Notes: a model not told the origin generated them from the sequence alone. A stretch of 64,000 bases of DNA from Marinobacter sp. EhC06 (GCF_001650915.1 NZ_LXYO01000023.1:434001-498000), one strand, 5' to 3'; counted from the stretch's first letter, positions 35,186-45,983 are shown. Made by a program: numbers and translations.

Positions 35186-36376
35186 TCAGGCGATTTTCTG
35201 GAAGCCTCCCGGTGCCGAACTTACCAGGCCCTGCAACTCAAGAAGCAGCAGGGACTGCATGAGCTGATCGGCGGGAAGACCGGTTGCTGAACTCAGTGCA
35301 TCGGTTGATTGTGGATCATACCCTAAAGCCTCAAATACCGCGATTTCGCGGCTGTCCAGACCGGCCAGGGGTTCGTTGCCCTGCCCCTTTGGCTCCGGCG
35401 CAGAGGCAGAATCAGCCGTTAGCGGCGGTGACCACCAGGCACCCAGCTCCTCGAGAATATCGTCTACCGTCTCCACCAGGCGGGCACCCTGCTTGATCAG
35501 ATGATGGCAGCCCCGGGCGACCGGGCTATGCACCGAGCCGGGAATGGCGAATACTTCCCGCCCCTGTTCCAGCGCCATTCGCGCGGTGATCAGGGAGCCA
35601 CTGCGCAGACCCGCCTCCACCACCAGCACCCCGCGGCTCAGGCCGCTGATAATCCGGTTGCGCTGAGGAAAGTGCGCGGCTCTTGCCGGCGTACCAGGGG
35701 GATACTCGGAAATCATCAACCCGTGGGTAATCACCCGACCACCCAGGCGCCGATGCTGGTGAGGGTAGATGCGGTCCAGGCCGCAGCCAATCACCGCTAT
35801 GGTCGGAAACCCGGCATCCAACGCACCGGCATGGGCAGCGCCGTCGACACCCAGCGCCAGACCACTGGTCACCAGTAACTCCCGGGCACTGAGTTCCCCA
35901 GCAAAACGTCGGGCATGGTCCAGACCGGCGGGAGTTGCCTTGCGGCTGCCGATAATGCCGATCTGGTCCCTGGCCAGAAGCTCCGTATCACCCAGGGTAT
36001 AAAGTACCAGGGGTGCATCGTGAATGTGCCGGAGCTGCTCCGGGTAATGGGTATCCTGCCAGGTCAGAATACCGATGCCATGTTTGCGACAATCGCGCGA
36101 AATGGTCCGTACCTCCCGAACCGCCGGATGAGCATCATCCTGCTGTTGCCAGGCCTGGATTGCGGTTATGGCATCCGCAGTCATGCCCATGGCCCGCAAG
36201 GTTGCGGCATTCATTGAGAGCAGTCGGGGCAGGTCAGGGAGTTCTGTCAGCAGTTCACGCCGACGGGTGCGACCAAGGTTTGGCAGGCAAGTCAGAAACA
36301 GCCATTGGGCTGAGGAACAGGAAAACACGGCATCGTCCTTGAAAACAGCGAGGCCGGACCTTCCTGGTCCGGCCAT
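35186..36376 (-). CDS. dprA: DNA-processing protein DprA
   Basis: A 396-residue protein (also smf). The N-terminal SAM-like helical region is followed by the Rossmann-like core with GIIGSRKATPAGLDHARRFA, SGLALGVDGAAHAGAL and PQRNRIISGLSRGVLVVEAG, then a C-terminal winged-helix domain (DSREIAVFEALGYDPQSTDALSSATG). DprA loads RecA on incoming single-stranded DNA in natural transformation. The first 20 residues (MAGPGRSGLAVFKDDAVFS) are poorly conserved in general, so the true start may be later. It lies 23 bases after the LysM gene. Confidence 0.95.
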   Translation of the reverse strand: MAGPGRSGLAVFKDDAVFSCSSAQWLFLTCLPNLGRTRRRELLTELPDLPRLLSMNAATLRAMGMTADAITAIQAWQQQDDAHPAVREVRTISRDCRKHGIGILTWQDTHYPEQLRHIHDAPLVLYTLGDTELLARDQIGIIGSRKATPAGLDHARRFAGELSARELLVTSGLALGVDGAAHAGALDAGFPTIAVIGCGLDRIYPHQHRRLGGRVITHGLMISEYPPGTPARAAHFPQRNRIISGLSRGVLVVEAGLRSGSLITARMALEQGREVFAIPGSVHSPVARGCHHLIKQGARLVETVDDILEELGAWWSPPLTADSASAPEPKGQGNEPLAGLDSREIAVFEALGYDPQSTDALSSATGLPADQLMQSLLLLELQGLVSSAPGGFQKIA

Positions 36377-36399
36377 TGCGTCTATCGGTATTCAGTCAA

Positions 36400-37416
36400 T
36401 CAGGGGTTGGTAACCTTGTCACCCACCGTCAACACGCGGTTGGCCTGCAGCACCAGCCCATAACTCATTTTTTCATAAGCCTGGAACACCATCAGCAACC
36501 CGGCACGCTCGGAGGGCAGCTCGATGGTTTCTCCGGTCACCGGATCGCGAACCAGATTGCCGCTTTTCAGCACGGCCATCACGTTGCCAGCTTCCAGACC
36601 TTCCCGGGTACCGCGGTTAATGGCAACCACATCGAACTGACCGATCTGGCTCACACCGCCATCAACCGAGATCATCTCCCCTTCAATTTCCTGGCTGGGC
36701 GCGCTGGGCACAAAGCTGGTGGTCAGCCGACGATCTTCGCTCACCAGAAGCCGGTCGCCAATGCGAACTTCTTCGTTGGAACTGGTCAGGTTTACGGTCA
36801 GCACATCGCCGTTTTCCCGGGCTACATCCCCACGGGCAATGCTGCGGGCTTCAAGACCGAGGAATTCGCCAGTGTCCGGATCCCGGAACTCCTTGCTGCG
36901 ACGGAAGATACCTACCTTGTCCGCAGGCTTCTCGCCGCGAGCATAGAGCTTGTCGCCGGCACCGGTGATAATCCGGCCGTCTTCACCCTCCAGAACGTAG
37001 GGAGCGCCACTGATCTCTTCCGGGCTGACAATTCGGGTGTCAGTGAGGAAGCTGCCGATGGCGTCCAGAGGAATGGCGGGGATCGGCGTATCGATCGGCT
37101 CGGAACGTACCTTCGGCGACAGCTTTACCACATCACTGCTGGCTACCTTGGTGATACGCGGTTTGCCGTCAATATAAACCAGGGCAAGGCGATCACCGGG
37201 GTAAATCAGGTGAGGGTTGGCGACCTGCGGGTTCACATGCCATATTTCCGGCCAGTACCAGGGGTTATTCAGAAAACGGGCCGAAATGTCCCAGAGTGTG
37301 TCACCTTTCACAACGGTGTAACGCTCGGGATGATCGGACCGCAGCTCCGGTGCAGCATGGGCCCAGGAGGTTATAAGCAGCGTAGTTGCTGCCAGAGCGT
37401 ACAGCAGTTTCCTCAT
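36400..37416 (-). CDS. LysM-domain exported protein
   Basis: A 338-residue protein starting at MRKLLYALAATTLLITSWAH, a signal peptide cleaved near AHAAPE. A LysM domain follows at once (YTVVKGDTLWDISARFLNNPWYWPEIWHVNPQVANPHLIYPGDRL), so it binds peptidoglycan in the periplasm. The remaining 250 residues are beta-rich, with repeated G-D-x-L/V segments (GDVLTVN, IGDRLLV, VGDKVTNP) but without a recognisable catalytic domain. This gene is found upstream of dprA in many gammaproteobacteria and its role is unclear. A longer frame upstream is not supported. Confidence 0.9.
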   Translation of the reverse strand: MRKLLYALAATTLLITSWAHAAPELRSDHPERYTVVKGDTLWDISARFLNNPWYWPEIWHVNPQVANPHLIYPGDRLALVYIDGKPRITKVASSDVVKLSPKVRSEPIDTPIPAIPLDAIGSFLTDTRIVSPEEISGAPYVLEGEDGRIITGAGDKLYARGEKPADKVGIFRRSKEFRDPDTGEFLGLEARSIARGDVARENGDVLTVNLTSSNEEVRIGDRLLVSEDRRLTTSFVPSAPSQEIEGEMISVDGGVSQIGQFDVVAINRGTREGLEAGNVMAVLKSGNLVRDPVTGETIELPSERAGLLMVFQAYEKMSYGLVLQANRVLTVGDKVTNP

Positions 37417-37833
37417 TGTGTAAGTCCTTGATCGCGTGCCTTGATTCTTTGCATTCTGTTGGGATGCAGTCAGTTTCCTGCAGCTTATTACGTTGTTATT
37501 CCAGTTACTATAGAAGAAGTCTCGCAAATTGTGATGTTATCTTTTGTTCTTCCAGTAAATTCTATCCCGCCGTTGAAAGATTTTAACTATTAACTGATCA
37601 GTTTGTACTCAATCGACGAATTGTTGGATAATAGTCGTATAAAGCTTGATAACCCCTCCAGCCGTTGAAAGCTGGGGCCTTGCCCCGATAATAGTAGAGG
37701 CAGGGCGAAAATTTGCGCAGTACGCTGTCGCATTTCGGAGATCAGTTTCACACTGTTACAAAGAGCAGCAAAGTCAAAAGAGATGCCGGCATAATTTTGC
37801 GGGCGTCCCGACATACAGGCGAAAGACCGACCT
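37417..37833. other. AT-rich intergenic region between LysM gene and def
   Basis: This 417-base gap between divergent genes is markedly more AT-rich than its surroundings and has no convincing gene. It holds an 11-base direct repeat GCCGTTGAAAG at 37569-37579 and 37661-37671, a CCAGC/GCTGG dyad overlapping the second copy, and a candidate promoter reported separately. The promoter of the LysM-dprA-tsaC-hemF-aroE genes must also be here, but I could not place it. Confidence 0.6.
37665..37692 (+). promoter_or_regulatory. Candidate promoter of def-fmt-rsmB-trkA
   Basis: TTGAAA at 37665-37670 and GATAAT at 37687-37692 are 16 bases apart, a fair match to a sigma-70 promoter. The same stretch also resembles a sigma-32 site (GTTGAAA, 12 bases, CCCCGATAA). 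It lies about 140 bases before def and is read in the same direction. Confidence 0.5.
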
Positions 37834-38337
37834 ATGATACTAGAGATTCTCGAATACCCGGATCCCCGTTTGCGCACCATTGCCAAGCCGGTAGAAGAGG
37901 TGACAGACACCGACCGCAAGCTGATCGACGACATGTTCGAGACCATGTACGATGCGCCCGGCATTGGCCTTGCGGCCACCCAGGTGAATGTTCACAAGCA
38001 GATCATTGTCATGGATCTGTCCGAGGACAAGAGCGAGCCGCGGGTGTTCATCAACCCCGAGGTAGAAGTGCTGGACGGTGAACGGGAAGCCATGCAGGAA
38101 GGCTGCCTGTCGGTACCCGGATTCTACGAAGATGTCGAAAGGATCGAGCACTGTATGATCCGGGCGTTGGACCGGGATGGAAAACCGTTCGAACTGGAAG
38201 CGAAAGGCCTGCTGGCCGTCTGTATCCAGCATGAGATGGACCACCTTAACGGCAAACTGTTCGTCGACTATCTCAGCTCGCTAAAGCGCAACCGGATTCG
38301 CAAGAAGCTGGAGAAGCAGCACAAGAAGAGCGCCTGA
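37834..38337 (+). CDS. def: Peptide deformylase
   Basis: A 167-residue metalloenzyme that removes the formyl group from the N-terminal methionine of nascent proteins. All three active-site motifs are present: [16 protein letters not shown] (cysteine ligand) and HEMDHLNG (two histidine ligands). The C-terminal basic helix ([16 protein letters not shown]) is typical. def is followed by fmt, with a terminator-like hairpin between them. Confidence 0.97.
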   Translation: MILEILEYPDPRLRTIAKPVEEVTDTDRKLIDDMFETMYDAPGIGLAATQVNVHKQIIVMDLSEDKSEPRVFINPEVEVLDGEREAMQEGCLSVPGFYEDVERIEHCMIRALDRDGKPFELEAKGLLAVCIQHEMDHLNGKLFVDYLSSLKRNRIRKKLEKQHKKSA

Positions 38338-38376
38338 TAAGGCTACAGGCAAGAGAAAACCAGACGCTATCTTCCG

Positions 38377-38404
38377 GACCGGGTCATGACCCGGTCTTTT
38401 CGTA
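38377..38404 (+). terminator. Terminator-like hairpin between def and fmt
   Basis: A nearly perfect palindrome GACCGGGTCATGACCCGGTC at 38377-38396 is followed by TTTT. This looks like a rho-independent terminator, although the T run is short and fmt is normally cotranscribed with def, so partial readthrough is likely. Confidence 0.6.
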
Positions 38405-38431
38405 TTACAACGGAACAGAGACCCAGACACC

Positions 38432-39367
38432 GTGCGACTTGTTTTTGCTGGCACCCCGGATTTCGCGGCAACCGCGCTCAAAGCACTGATTGCCGCCGGC
38501 CACACCATCGTTGGCGTTTATTCCCAGCCGGACCGGCCCGCCGGTCGCGGCCGGAAACTGCAGCCCAGCCCGGTCAAGCAGGTGGCTCTGGACCACGAGA
38601 TCCCGGTTTTTCAGCCCGAAACCCTGAAAACACCCGAAGCCCAGAAGCAACTGGCCGACCTGAACCCGGACGTGATGATCGTCGCCGCCTATGGCCTGAT
38701 TCTGCCGAAGGCGGTGCTCGACATTCCCACCCACGGCTGCCTGAACATCCATGCCTCGCTGCTGCCCCGCTGGCGCGGCGCCGCACCTATCCAGCGGGCC
38801 ATCGCCGCTGGCGATGCCGAGACCGGCATCACCATCATGCAGATGGACGAAGGCCTGGATACCGGGGCCATGCTGTTGAAATCCCTCACCACTATCGATG
38901 ACAGCGACACCGGCGGCAGCCTGCATGACCGCCTGGCAGAGCTCGGTGGCAAGGCCATCATCAAGGCCCTGGAGTTGCTTCAGAAAGGTGAACTCACCGG
39001 AGAGCCGCAGAACGACGACCTGGCCTGCTACGCCAGCAAACTGAGCAAAACCGAAGGGCATATTGACTGGGCAACAGACGCCACGGCCATTGAACGACTG
39101 GTTCGCGCCTTCAATCCCTGGCCCGGAACCTACACTGATCTGGGTGATCAACGCATCCGGATTCACGAGGCCCGGGCTCTGGTTACCACCAGCGATGGCC
39201 CGCCCGGAACCGTCGTCCAACGGGATCGGGAGGGAATCGATATTGCCTGTGGCAGCGGAACCCTGCGTATCACCCGCCTGCAACTGCCGGGCTCCCGCGC
39301 CCAGAGCGTGAACGACCTGATCAACGGTGGCAAGGAACTGCTCATGCCCGGCCAGGAGCTGCGCTGA
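38432..39367 (+). CDS. fmt: Methionyl-tRNA formyltransferase
   Basis: A 311-residue enzyme that formylates initiator methionyl-tRNA using 10-formyl-tetrahydrofolate. Start is a GTG at 38432. The N-terminal MRLVFAGTPDFAATALKALI, the catalytic region HASLLPRWRGAAPIQRAI and the C-terminal domain are intact. It ends one base before rsmB. The def-fmt-rsmB-trkA order is the usual one. Confidence 0.97.
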   Translation: MRLVFAGTPDFAATALKALIAAGHTIVGVYSQPDRPAGRGRKLQPSPVKQVALDHEIPVFQPETLKTPEAQKQLADLNPDVMIVAAYGLILPKAVLDIPTHGCLNIHASLLPRWRGAAPIQRAIAAGDAETGITIMQMDEGLDTGAMLLKSLTTIDDSDTGGSLHDRLAELGGKAIIKALELLQKGELTGEPQNDDLACYASKLSKTEGHIDWATDATAIERLVRAFNPWPGTYTDLGDQRIRIHEARALVTTSDGPPGTVVQRDREGIDIACGSGTLRITRLQLPGSRAQSVNDLINGGKELLMPGQELR

Positions 39368-39368
39368 C

Positions 39369-40670
39369 ATGGGGGACCGACAACAGCCCATGCGCGCCAT
39401 CGCCGCCGGCGTGATGCTGGCCGTAGAAAACGGCCAGTCCCTTTCCCAATGCCTGCCGCCGGCCCTGAACCGACTGCCCGCAAACGAGCGCCCCGAACTC
39501 CAGGCCCTCTGCTATGGCACCTGCCGCTGGTTCCACCGCCTCGACGGCGAGCTCAACGGCCGGCTGAAAAAACCCCTGCGCAAGCCCGACCGCATCATCC
39601 ATCACCTGATGCTGGTTGCCCTGTTCCAGTTGCGCTTCAGCCAACAGGCCACGTACGCCGTACTCAATGAAACCGTCGAAGCCTGCCGGGCCCTGGAAAA
39701 GCCCCATCTGACCGGGTTGGTGAACGGTGTTCTCAGGGCCGCGGAGCGGGACGGCGCGCCGGAACCGGCAGACGATTCGGCCCGCTTCAGTCACCCTGTG
39801 TGGATGGTGGAAAAGCTCCGTCACAACTGGCCGGATGACTGGCAACAGATTCTGGGCGCCAACAATGCCCAGGCGCCCATGACCCTGCGGGTCAACGCCC
39901 TGCGGTTTGATCGGGATGAGTATCTCGATCTGCTGAAAGAGGCTGGCATCGAGGCCAACCCGACCCGTTTCGCACCCCATGGCATTCAACTGGCCAATCC
40001 TGTTCCCGTCGACCGCCTGCCCTGGTTCGCCGATGGTGCCGTCAGCGTTCAGGATGAAGCAGCGCAGCTGTGCACAACCCTGCTGGATCTCGCCCCGGGC
40101 CAGAGAGTCCTGGATGCCTGCGCTGCTCCGGGGGGCAAAACCTGCGCAATTCTGGAAAGCTGTGGTGAGCTGGCAGAGGTAGTCGCCATTGACGAATCCG
40201 AGCAGCGCCTGCCCCGGGTTCAGGAGAATCTGGATCGACTCGACCTCAACGCCACGCTGAAACAGGCGGATGCCGCCGCCACCGACCAATGGTGGGATGG
40301 CGAGACATTCGATCGCATCCTCCTGGACGTGCCTTGCAGCGCCAGCGGCGTGATTCGCCGCCATCCGGACATCAAACTGTTACGCAGAGAATCCGACATA
40401 ACCCCGCTGGCCGCCATACAGCTCGGGTTGCTCGACGCCATGTGGGCTATCCTGAAACCCGGAGGCCGGCTGGTGTATGCCACCTGCTCGGTGTTCCCCC
40501 AGGAAAACCACCGTATAATTCAGCGGTTCTGCAAGCAGCAGACCGATGCCATCCTCGTTGAGCCAGACGCTCAGTGGGGGCGCGATATGGGTGCGGGGCG
40601 GCAACTGCTCCCCGATCCGGACAGCCATGACGGCTTCTTCTATGCCGTGCTGGAGAAACCCGAACCATGA
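39369..40670 (+). CDS. rsmB: 16S rRNA (cytosine(967)-C(5))-methyltransferase
   Basis: A 433-residue protein (also sun). The N-terminal NusB-like RNA-binding domain is followed by the SAM-dependent methyltransferase domain with [15 protein letters not shown] and the two catalytic cysteine motifs, [18 protein letters not shown] and [15 protein letters not shown]. Start at 39369 directly follows the fmt stop; MRAIAAG at 39390 is an alternative. The end overlaps trkA by 4 bases. Confidence 0.96.
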   Translation: MGDRQQPMRAIAAGVMLAVENGQSLSQCLPPALNRLPANERPELQALCYGTCRWFHRLDGELNGRLKKPLRKPDRIIHHLMLVALFQLRFSQQATYAVLNETVEACRALEKPHLTGLVNGVLRAAERDGAPEPADDSARFSHPVWMVEKLRHNWPDDWQQILGANNAQAPMTLRVNALRFDRDEYLDLLKEAGIEANPTRFAPHGIQLANPVPVDRLPWFADGAVSVQDEAAQLCTTLLDLAPGQRVLDACAAPGGKTCAILESCGELAEVVAIDESEQRLPRVQENLDRLDLNATLKQADAAATDQWWDGETFDRILLDVPCSASGVIRRHPDIKLLRRESDITPLAAIQLGLLDAMWAILKPGGRLVYATCSVFPQENHRIIQRFCKQQTDAILVEPDAQWGRDMGAGRQLLPDPDSHDGFFYAVLEKPEP

Positions 40671-42070
40671 AAATCCTGATTCTCGGTGCCGGCCAGGTCG
40701 GCGGAACACTCGCCGAAAACCTTGCCAACGAAGCCAACGACATCACCATCATCGACAGCGATGGTGCCCGATTGCGCGAGTTGCAGGACCGGCTCGACAT
40801 CCGCACCGTCCAGGGCGCGGCGTCTTATCCCACGGCCCTGCGACAGGCCGGGGCGGAAGACGCCGACATGCTGATTGCGGTCACCAACAGCGACGAAACC
40901 AACATGGTGGCCTGCCAGGTAGCCAAACTGCTGTACAAGACCCCAACCACCATCTGCCGGGTACGCGCCAATGCCTACCTGGCAAAATCCGAGCTTTTCT
41001 ATCAGCGCGACCAGACCAAGGATCTCGACAGTCTGCGGGGCTTCCCCATTGACGTTCTGATCAGCCCGGAACACCTGGTGACCAAGCATATTACCCGCCT
41101 GATCGAGAATCCCGGGGCCCTGCAGGTACTGGAGTTCTCCAAGGGCCTGACCCGCCTCGTGGCCATCCGTGCCACCCGGGGCGGCCCCCTGGTGGGCCAC
41201 GAGCTGTCCTACCTGCGCACCCACATGCCCAAAATCGATACCCGGGTGGCGGCCATCTTCCGGAAAGACCGGGCGATCATGCCCGAGGGCAACACCGTGA
41301 TTGAAGACGGCGATGAGGTGTTCTTTATTGCCGCCGGCGACCACATCAAGTCGGTCATGAGCGAACTGCAACCGCTGGTAAAACCCTACAAGCGCATCTT
41401 TATCTGCGGGGGTGGCAATATCGGTCAGCGGCTGGCCCATACCCTGGAAAACCGTTACCAGGTCAAGCTGCTGGAGCGGGACCACGAACGCTGCGTGATG
41501 CTCTCAGAGAACCTGCGGAAAACCGTGGTGCTGGAGGGCAACGCCGCCAACAAGGACATCCTGCTCGAAGAAAACATCGAGAATACCGACGTGTTCTGTG
41601 CAGTGACCAACGACGATGAAGCGAACATCATGGCGTCCCTGCTGGCCAAGCGCCTGGGAGCCCGCAAAGTACTGACACTGATCAACAACCCGGACTACGT
41701 GGACCTGATCCAAGGGGGCGATATCGACGTGGCCATCTCGCCTCAGCAAACCACCATCGGCAGTCTGCTGACCCACGTCCGCCGGGGCGATGTTGTAAAC
41801 GTTCACTCACTGCGCAGGGGAGCTGCCGAAGCCATCGAAGCAATTGCCCACGGCGACCACCGGTCCTCGAAGGTGGTCGGCAAGCGGCTGGATGAGATCA
41901 ATCTTCCGGAAGGCACCACCATCGGGGCCATCGTTCGGCGCAATGAGGTACTGATCGCCCACGATCATCTCCGGATCCAGCCGGATGACCACGTCATCCT
42001 GTTCCTTGTGGACAAAACCCGCATCCGGGATGTGGAAAAACTGTTCCAGGTGGGTCTCACCTTCTTCTGA
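40667..42070 (+). CDS. trkA: Trk system potassium uptake regulatory protein TrkA
   Basis: A 467-residue cytoplasmic protein with two RCK modules, each with an NAD-binding Rossmann motif (ILGAGQVGG at the start and ICGGGNIGQ near residue 246) and a TrkA-C domain. It gates the TrkH/TrkG potassium channel. The 4-base overlap with rsmB indicates cotranscription. No trkH is in the window. Confidence 0.96.
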   Translation: MKILILGAGQVGGTLAENLANEANDITIIDSDGARLRELQDRLDIRTVQGAASYPTALRQAGAEDADMLIAVTNSDETNMVACQVAKLLYKTPTTICRVRANAYLAKSELFYQRDQTKDLDSLRGFPIDVLISPEHLVTKHITRLIENPGALQVLEFSKGLTRLVAIRATRGGPLVGHELSYLRTHMPKIDTRVAAIFRKDRAIMPEGNTVIEDGDEVFFIAAGDHIKSVMSELQPLVKPYKRIFICGGGNIGQRLAHTLENRYQVKLLERDHERCVMLSENLRKTVVLEGNAANKDILLEENIENTDVFCAVTNDDEANIMASLLAKRLGARKVLTLINNPDYVDLIQGGDIDVAISPQQTTIGSLLTHVRRGDVVNVHSLRRGAAEAIEAIAHGDHRSSKVVGKRLDEINLPEGTTIGAIVRRNEVLIAHDHLRIQPDDHVILFLVDKTRIRDVEKLFQVGLTFF

Positions 42071-42175
42071 CTTAGAAATACACAGCCAGCACGCGTATAA
42101 TGCGCCTTTCTTTTTTCGGAGTGCCCCGAAGGACAACCGGGGCGCCACACACAGACTGATCAGCAGGCAACCGTC
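42071..42175 (+). promoter_or_regulatory. Promoter and leader of glyQS
   Basis: A consensus -10 box TATAAT is at 42096-42101; a weak -35 (TTAGAA, 42072-42077) lies 18 bases upstream. In the leader an 8-base stem is formed by GTGCCCCG (42121-42128) and CGGGGCGC (42138-42145). No T-box or other known riboswitch is recognisable. Confidence 0.55.
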
Positions 42176-43201
42176 GTGACAGACAAGGCAACGAAACAGA
42201 CAACTCCGGATATCGGGACCTTTCAGGGCCTGATCCTGGCTCTGCAGAATTTCTGGGCGCAGCATGGCTGCGTGGTCCTCCAGCCACTGGACATGGAAGT
42301 GGGTGCGGGCACGTTCCACCCGGCCACCTTCCTGCGTGCCATCGGGCCGGAAACCTGGAACGCCGCCTACGTTCAGCCCAGCCGCCGCCCCACTGACGGC
42401 CGTTACGGTGAGAACCCCAACCGCCTGCAGCATTACTACCAGTTCCAGGTGGTTCTGAAGCCGTCACCGGACAACATTCAGGAGCTGTACCTGGATTCCC
42501 TGAAGGCCCTCGGCCTGGACCCATTGGTACACGACATCCGGTTTGTGGAAGACAACTGGGAGTCGCCGACGCTCGGCGCCTGGGGCCTGGGTTGGGAAAT
42601 CTGGCTGAACGGCATGGAAGTCACCCAGTTCACCTACTTCCAGCAGGTGGGTGGCCTGGAATGCTTCCCCGTCACCGGCGAGCTCACCTATGGTCTTGAG
42701 CGTATCGCCATGTACCTGCAGGGCGTCGACAGCGTGTACGACCTGGTCTGGACCGAAGGCCCGGACGGTGTGGTCACCTACGGTGACGTGTTCCACCAGC
42801 AGGAAGTGGAGATGTCCACCTACAACTTCGAGCACGCCGACACCGAATTCCTGTTCCACAGCTTCGACGTTCACGAGCGGGAAAGCGCCCGGCTGATCGA
42901 AGCCGGCCTGGCCCTGCCAGCCTACGAACAGGTTCTCAAGGCCTCCCATACTTTCAACCTGCTGGACGCCCGCCACGCCATCTCGGTTACCGAGCGTCAG
43001 CGCTTCATCCTGCGGGTTCGCACCCTGGCTCGTGCCGTCGCCCAGGCGTACTTCGACAGCCGTCGCTCACTCGGCTTCCCGCTCGCCCCCGAGGCGTTGC
43101 GCAAGGAAGTCCTTGCTGCCGCTGAGGCCGCCGACGACAAGGCGAAAAGCAAGAAGGGCAAGAAAGCGAAGAAGGCACAGCAGGAACAGGGGAACGCATA
43201 A
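42176..43201 (+). CDS. glyQ: Glycyl-tRNA synthetase alpha subunit
   Basis: A 341-residue class II aminoacyl-tRNA synthetase subunit that activates glycine, forming an alpha2beta2 enzyme with GlyS. Typical segments are the [31 protein letters not shown] start and the [18 protein letters not shown] and ESARLIEAG regions. Start is a GTG at 42176. The C-terminal tail (about residues 312-341) is a lysine-rich extension ([15 protein letters not shown]) beyond the usual length of about 300-320 residues; it may aid tRNA binding. glyS follows after 2 bases. Confidence 0.97.
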   Translation: MTDKATKQTTPDIGTFQGLILALQNFWAQHGCVVLQPLDMEVGAGTFHPATFLRAIGPETWNAAYVQPSRRPTDGRYGENPNRLQHYYQFQVVLKPSPDNIQELYLDSLKALGLDPLVHDIRFVEDNWESPTLGAWGLGWEIWLNGMEVTQFTYFQQVGGLECFPVTGELTYGLERIAMYLQGVDSVYDLVWTEGPDGVVTYGDVFHQQEVEMSTYNFEHADTEFLFHSFDVHERESARLIEAGLALPAYEQVLKASHTFNLLDARHAISVTERQRFILRVRTLARAVAQAYFDSRRSLGFPLAPEALRKEVLAAAEAADDKAKSKKGKKAKKAQQEQGNA

Positions 43202-43203
43202 CC

Positions 43204-45285
43204 ATGGCTACACAGGATTTTCTGGTTGAACTGGGCACTGAAGAGCTGCCACCCAAGGCCCTCAAGCCGCTGTCTGACGCCTTCACCCAGGGCATTGCCC
43301 GGGGGCTGGAAGAAGCAGGCATCGAATTCGGCAAGGTCGAAGCCTTTGCCGCTCCGCGCCGTCTTGCTGTCCGTATCCGAAATCTGGCTGACGCCCAGCC
43401 GGACAAGTCGGTGGAAAAACGTGGCCCTGCCGTCAAGGCTGCATTTGACGATGCTGGCAACCCGACCCGCGCGCTGACCGGCTTTGCCACGTCTCTGGGT
43501 GTTACCCCGGACCAGCTCGACACCCTGGAAACCGACAAGGGTGCCTGGGTGGTCTACCGCACGGTAGAGCAGGGCAAGCCCACGGTGGAGCTGATGCCGG
43601 AGCTGGTGGAGCAATCCCTGGCAGGCCTGCCGATCCCCAAGCGCATGCGCTGGGGTGCCCACCGCACCGAATTTGTACGTCCGGTCCACTGGGTAGTGAT
43701 GCTGTTTGGCAACAAGGTGATCGAGGCGCCGATCATGGGCCTGAATCCGGGCAACAAGACCCGAGGCCATCGCTTCCATTGCCCGAAATCCCTGATCGTA
43801 CCCACACCGAACGATTACGAAGTCGTCCTCAAGCAGGAAGGCTATGTCATTGCCGACTTTGCCGAGCGTCGAGAACAGATCCGTGCCGGCGTGAACGAGC
43901 TTGCCGAGAAGGAAGCCGGGGGCAAAGCGGTGATTGATGAAGACCTGCTGGACGAGGTCACCGCGCTGAACGAATGGCCGGTCCCCCTGATGGGTCGCTT
44001 CGAGGAGCGGTTCCTTGAGGTTCCGGCAGAAGCCCTGATTTCCTCCATGAAGGAACACCAGAAGTACTTCCACGTGGTGGCCGCCGACGGGGAAATGCTG
44101 CCGCTGTTCATCACCGTTGCGAACATCGAGAGCAAGGATCCTTCACAGGTTGTTTCCGGTAACGAGAAAGTGATCCGGCCCCGCCTGTCCGACGCCGCCT
44201 TCTTCTACGAAACCGACCGGAAGACCAGGCTCGAAGATCGTGTTGACGCGCTCAAGCCCATCGTGTTCCAGGAGAAGCTGGGCAGCATCTACGACAAGTC
44301 CGTACGCGTCGCTGCGCTGGCAAAGAAAATTGCCGACGCCATCGGCAGTGATCCGGCCCTGGCCGAGCGCGCGGCCATGCTGGCAAAGACTGACCTGGTC
44401 ACCGAAATGGTGCTGGAGTTCACCGATCTGCAGGGCATCATGGGTCAGTACTACGCCGCTAACGACGGCGAACCGGAAGACGTGGCCAAGGCATTGAATG
44501 AGCAGTACATGCCCCGGTTCGCCGGCGACGACCTGCCGACAACCCTCACCGGCTGTGCCATTGCCATCGCTGACCGGCTGGATTCCCTGGTGGGCCTGTT
44601 CGGCATCAACCAACCACCGTCCGGTACCCGGGATCCGTTCGCTCTGCGCCGGGCCTCCCTGGGGGTGTTGCGCATTATCATCGAGCGTGAGCTGCCGCTG
44701 GACCTGCAGACCTGCTGCCAGTGGGCGGAAGAGAACTTCACGGTTCTGACCGAGCAAAATACCGCCAGCACCGTGGTGGACTACATGCTGGAGCGTTTCC
44801 GCGCCCACTACGATGAGCAGGGCATCGGCGCCGAGGTCTACCTGGCCGTTCATGCCCGCCGTCCAACTCGCCCGCTTGATTTCGACCGCCGGGTGAAAGC
44901 GGTGGAAGCTTTCCGCCAGCTGCCCGAAGCGCAGGCCCTGGCCGGCGCCAACAAGCGGGTGTCGAACATCCTGACCAAGCAGGGTGGTGACAGCATCGGT
45001 GAAACCGTCGACGCCAGCCTGCTGCAAGACAGCGCGGAAAAAGCGCTGGCCGAGCAGGTTGACCAACAGGCCGCCAAGGTCATGCCACTGTTCGAGAACG
45101 GCGACTACTCCAGCGCCCTGAGTTCCCTGGCCAGCCTGCGGGAACCGGTGGATAACTTCTTTGATGAGGTGATGGTGATGGCCGACGACGACGCCATCCG
45201 GAACAACCGGCTGGCCCTGCTGAACCGTCTGCGCAACCTGTTCCTGCGCGTCGCGGATATCAGCCTGCTGCCCACAGCAGGCTGA
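43204..45285 (+). CDS. glyS: Glycyl-tRNA synthetase beta subunit
   Basis: A 693-residue subunit of normal length. It begins TQDFLVELGTEELPPKALKPL, has the RMRWGAHRTEFVRPVHW segment of the core and ends with a DALR-type anticodon-binding helical domain (FENGDYSSALSSLASLREPVDNFFDEVMVM). It follows glyQ by 2 bases and precedes gmhB by 28 bases. Confidence 0.97.
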   Translation: MATQDFLVELGTEELPPKALKPLSDAFTQGIARGLEEAGIEFGKVEAFAAPRRLAVRIRNLADAQPDKSVEKRGPAVKAAFDDAGNPTRALTGFATSLGVTPDQLDTLETDKGAWVVYRTVEQGKPTVELMPELVEQSLAGLPIPKRMRWGAHRTEFVRPVHWVVMLFGNKVIEAPIMGLNPGNKTRGHRFHCPKSLIVPTPNDYEVVLKQEGYVIADFAERREQIRAGVNELAEKEAGGKAVIDEDLLDEVTALNEWPVPLMGRFEERFLEVPAEALISSMKEHQKYFHVVAADGEMLPLFITVANIESKDPSQVVSGNEKVIRPRLSDAAFFYETDRKTRLEDRVDALKPIVFQEKLGSIYDKSVRVAALAKKIADAIGSDPALAERAAMLAKTDLVTEMVLEFTDLQGIMGQYYAANDGEPEDVAKALNEQYMPRFAGDDLPTTLTGCAIAIADRLDSLVGLFGINQPPSGTRDPFALRRASLGVLRIIIERELPLDLQTCCQWAEENFTVLTEQNTASTVVDYMLERFRAHYDEQGIGAEVYLAVHARRPTRPLDFDRRVKAVEAFRQLPEAQALAGANKRVSNILTKQGGDSIGETVDASLLQDSAEKALAEQVDQQAAKVMPLFENGDYSSALSSLASLREPVDNFFDEVMVMADDDAIRNNRLALLNRLRNLFLRVADISLLPTAG

Positions 45286-45313
45286 TATCCGCCGAAGGAA
45301 CGCGCACGCAGCG

Positions 45314-45871
45314 ATGCTGATCATTCTCGATCGGGACGGGGTCATCAATGAGTACGATGGCAATTACATCTGCTCAGCGGATGAATGGCACCCCATTCCC
45401 GGCAGCGTAGAAGCGGTGGCCCGGCTTTGTAATGCCGGCCACCGCATCGCCATCGCCACCAACCAGTCCGGCATCGGCCGAGGTTACTACGACACCGATG
45501 CACTGGACGCCATGCATGAAAAGCTGGAGCGACTGGTGGAGGCCGAGGGTGGCTGCATCGATTTCATCGCCTACTGTCCTCACCATCCCGACGACCAATG
45601 CAGGTGCCGCAAGCCACTGACCGGCCTGCTGGAGCAGATCCGCCAGCACTTCCGCCTGACGAGCCTTGAAGGGGCCATCATGGTCGGCGATAGCCGAAAA
45701 GACCTGGAAGCCGGCCACGCTGAAGGATGCCACCCGGTACTGGTACGAACCGGCAATGGCGAGGAAACCGAACGCCACCTCGACGCCAGACCCATACCCG
45801 GCGCCGATGTCAGTATCTACGATAATCTCAGCAAATTTACGGATGCCCTTTTATCCGCCGAGGGCTGGTAA
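45314..45871 (+). CDS. gmhB: D-glycero-beta-D-manno-heptose 1,7-bisphosphate 7-phosphatase
   Basis: A 185-residue HAD-family phosphatase of the lipopolysaccharide heptose pathway. The nucleophile motif [17 protein letters not shown] and the zinc loop [14 protein letters not shown] are present, with the late aspartates in [12 protein letters not shown]. The three-gene order glyQ-glyS-gmhB is common in this group. It ends 35 bases before tRNA-Pro. Confidence 0.94.
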   Translation: MLIILDRDGVINEYDGNYICSADEWHPIPGSVEAVARLCNAGHRIAIATNQSGIGRGYYDTDALDAMHEKLERLVEAEGGCIDFIAYCPHHPDDQCRCRKPLTGLLEQIRQHFRLTSLEGAIMVGDSRKDLEAGHAEGCHPVLVRTGNGEETERHLDARPIPGADVSIYDNLSKFTDALLSAEGW

Positions 45872-45887
45872 AACCAAAGCGAATCCG

Positions 45888-45893
45888 TATAAT
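45888..45893 (+). promoter_or_regulatory. -10 box of tRNA-Pro
   Basis: A perfect TATAAT sits 13 bases before the tRNA start and just after gmhB. A -35 box 16 bases upstream (TGGTAA at about 45866-45871) is poor. Confidence 0.5.
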
Positions 45894-45906
45894 ACCGGCC
45901 GTTGAT

Positions 45907-45983
<77 letters not shown>

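Noticed and set aside
36376..37431. A 351-codon plus-strand frame opposite the LysM gene
   Set aside because: It lacks domains and covers a gene with a good signal peptide and LysM domain on the other strand.
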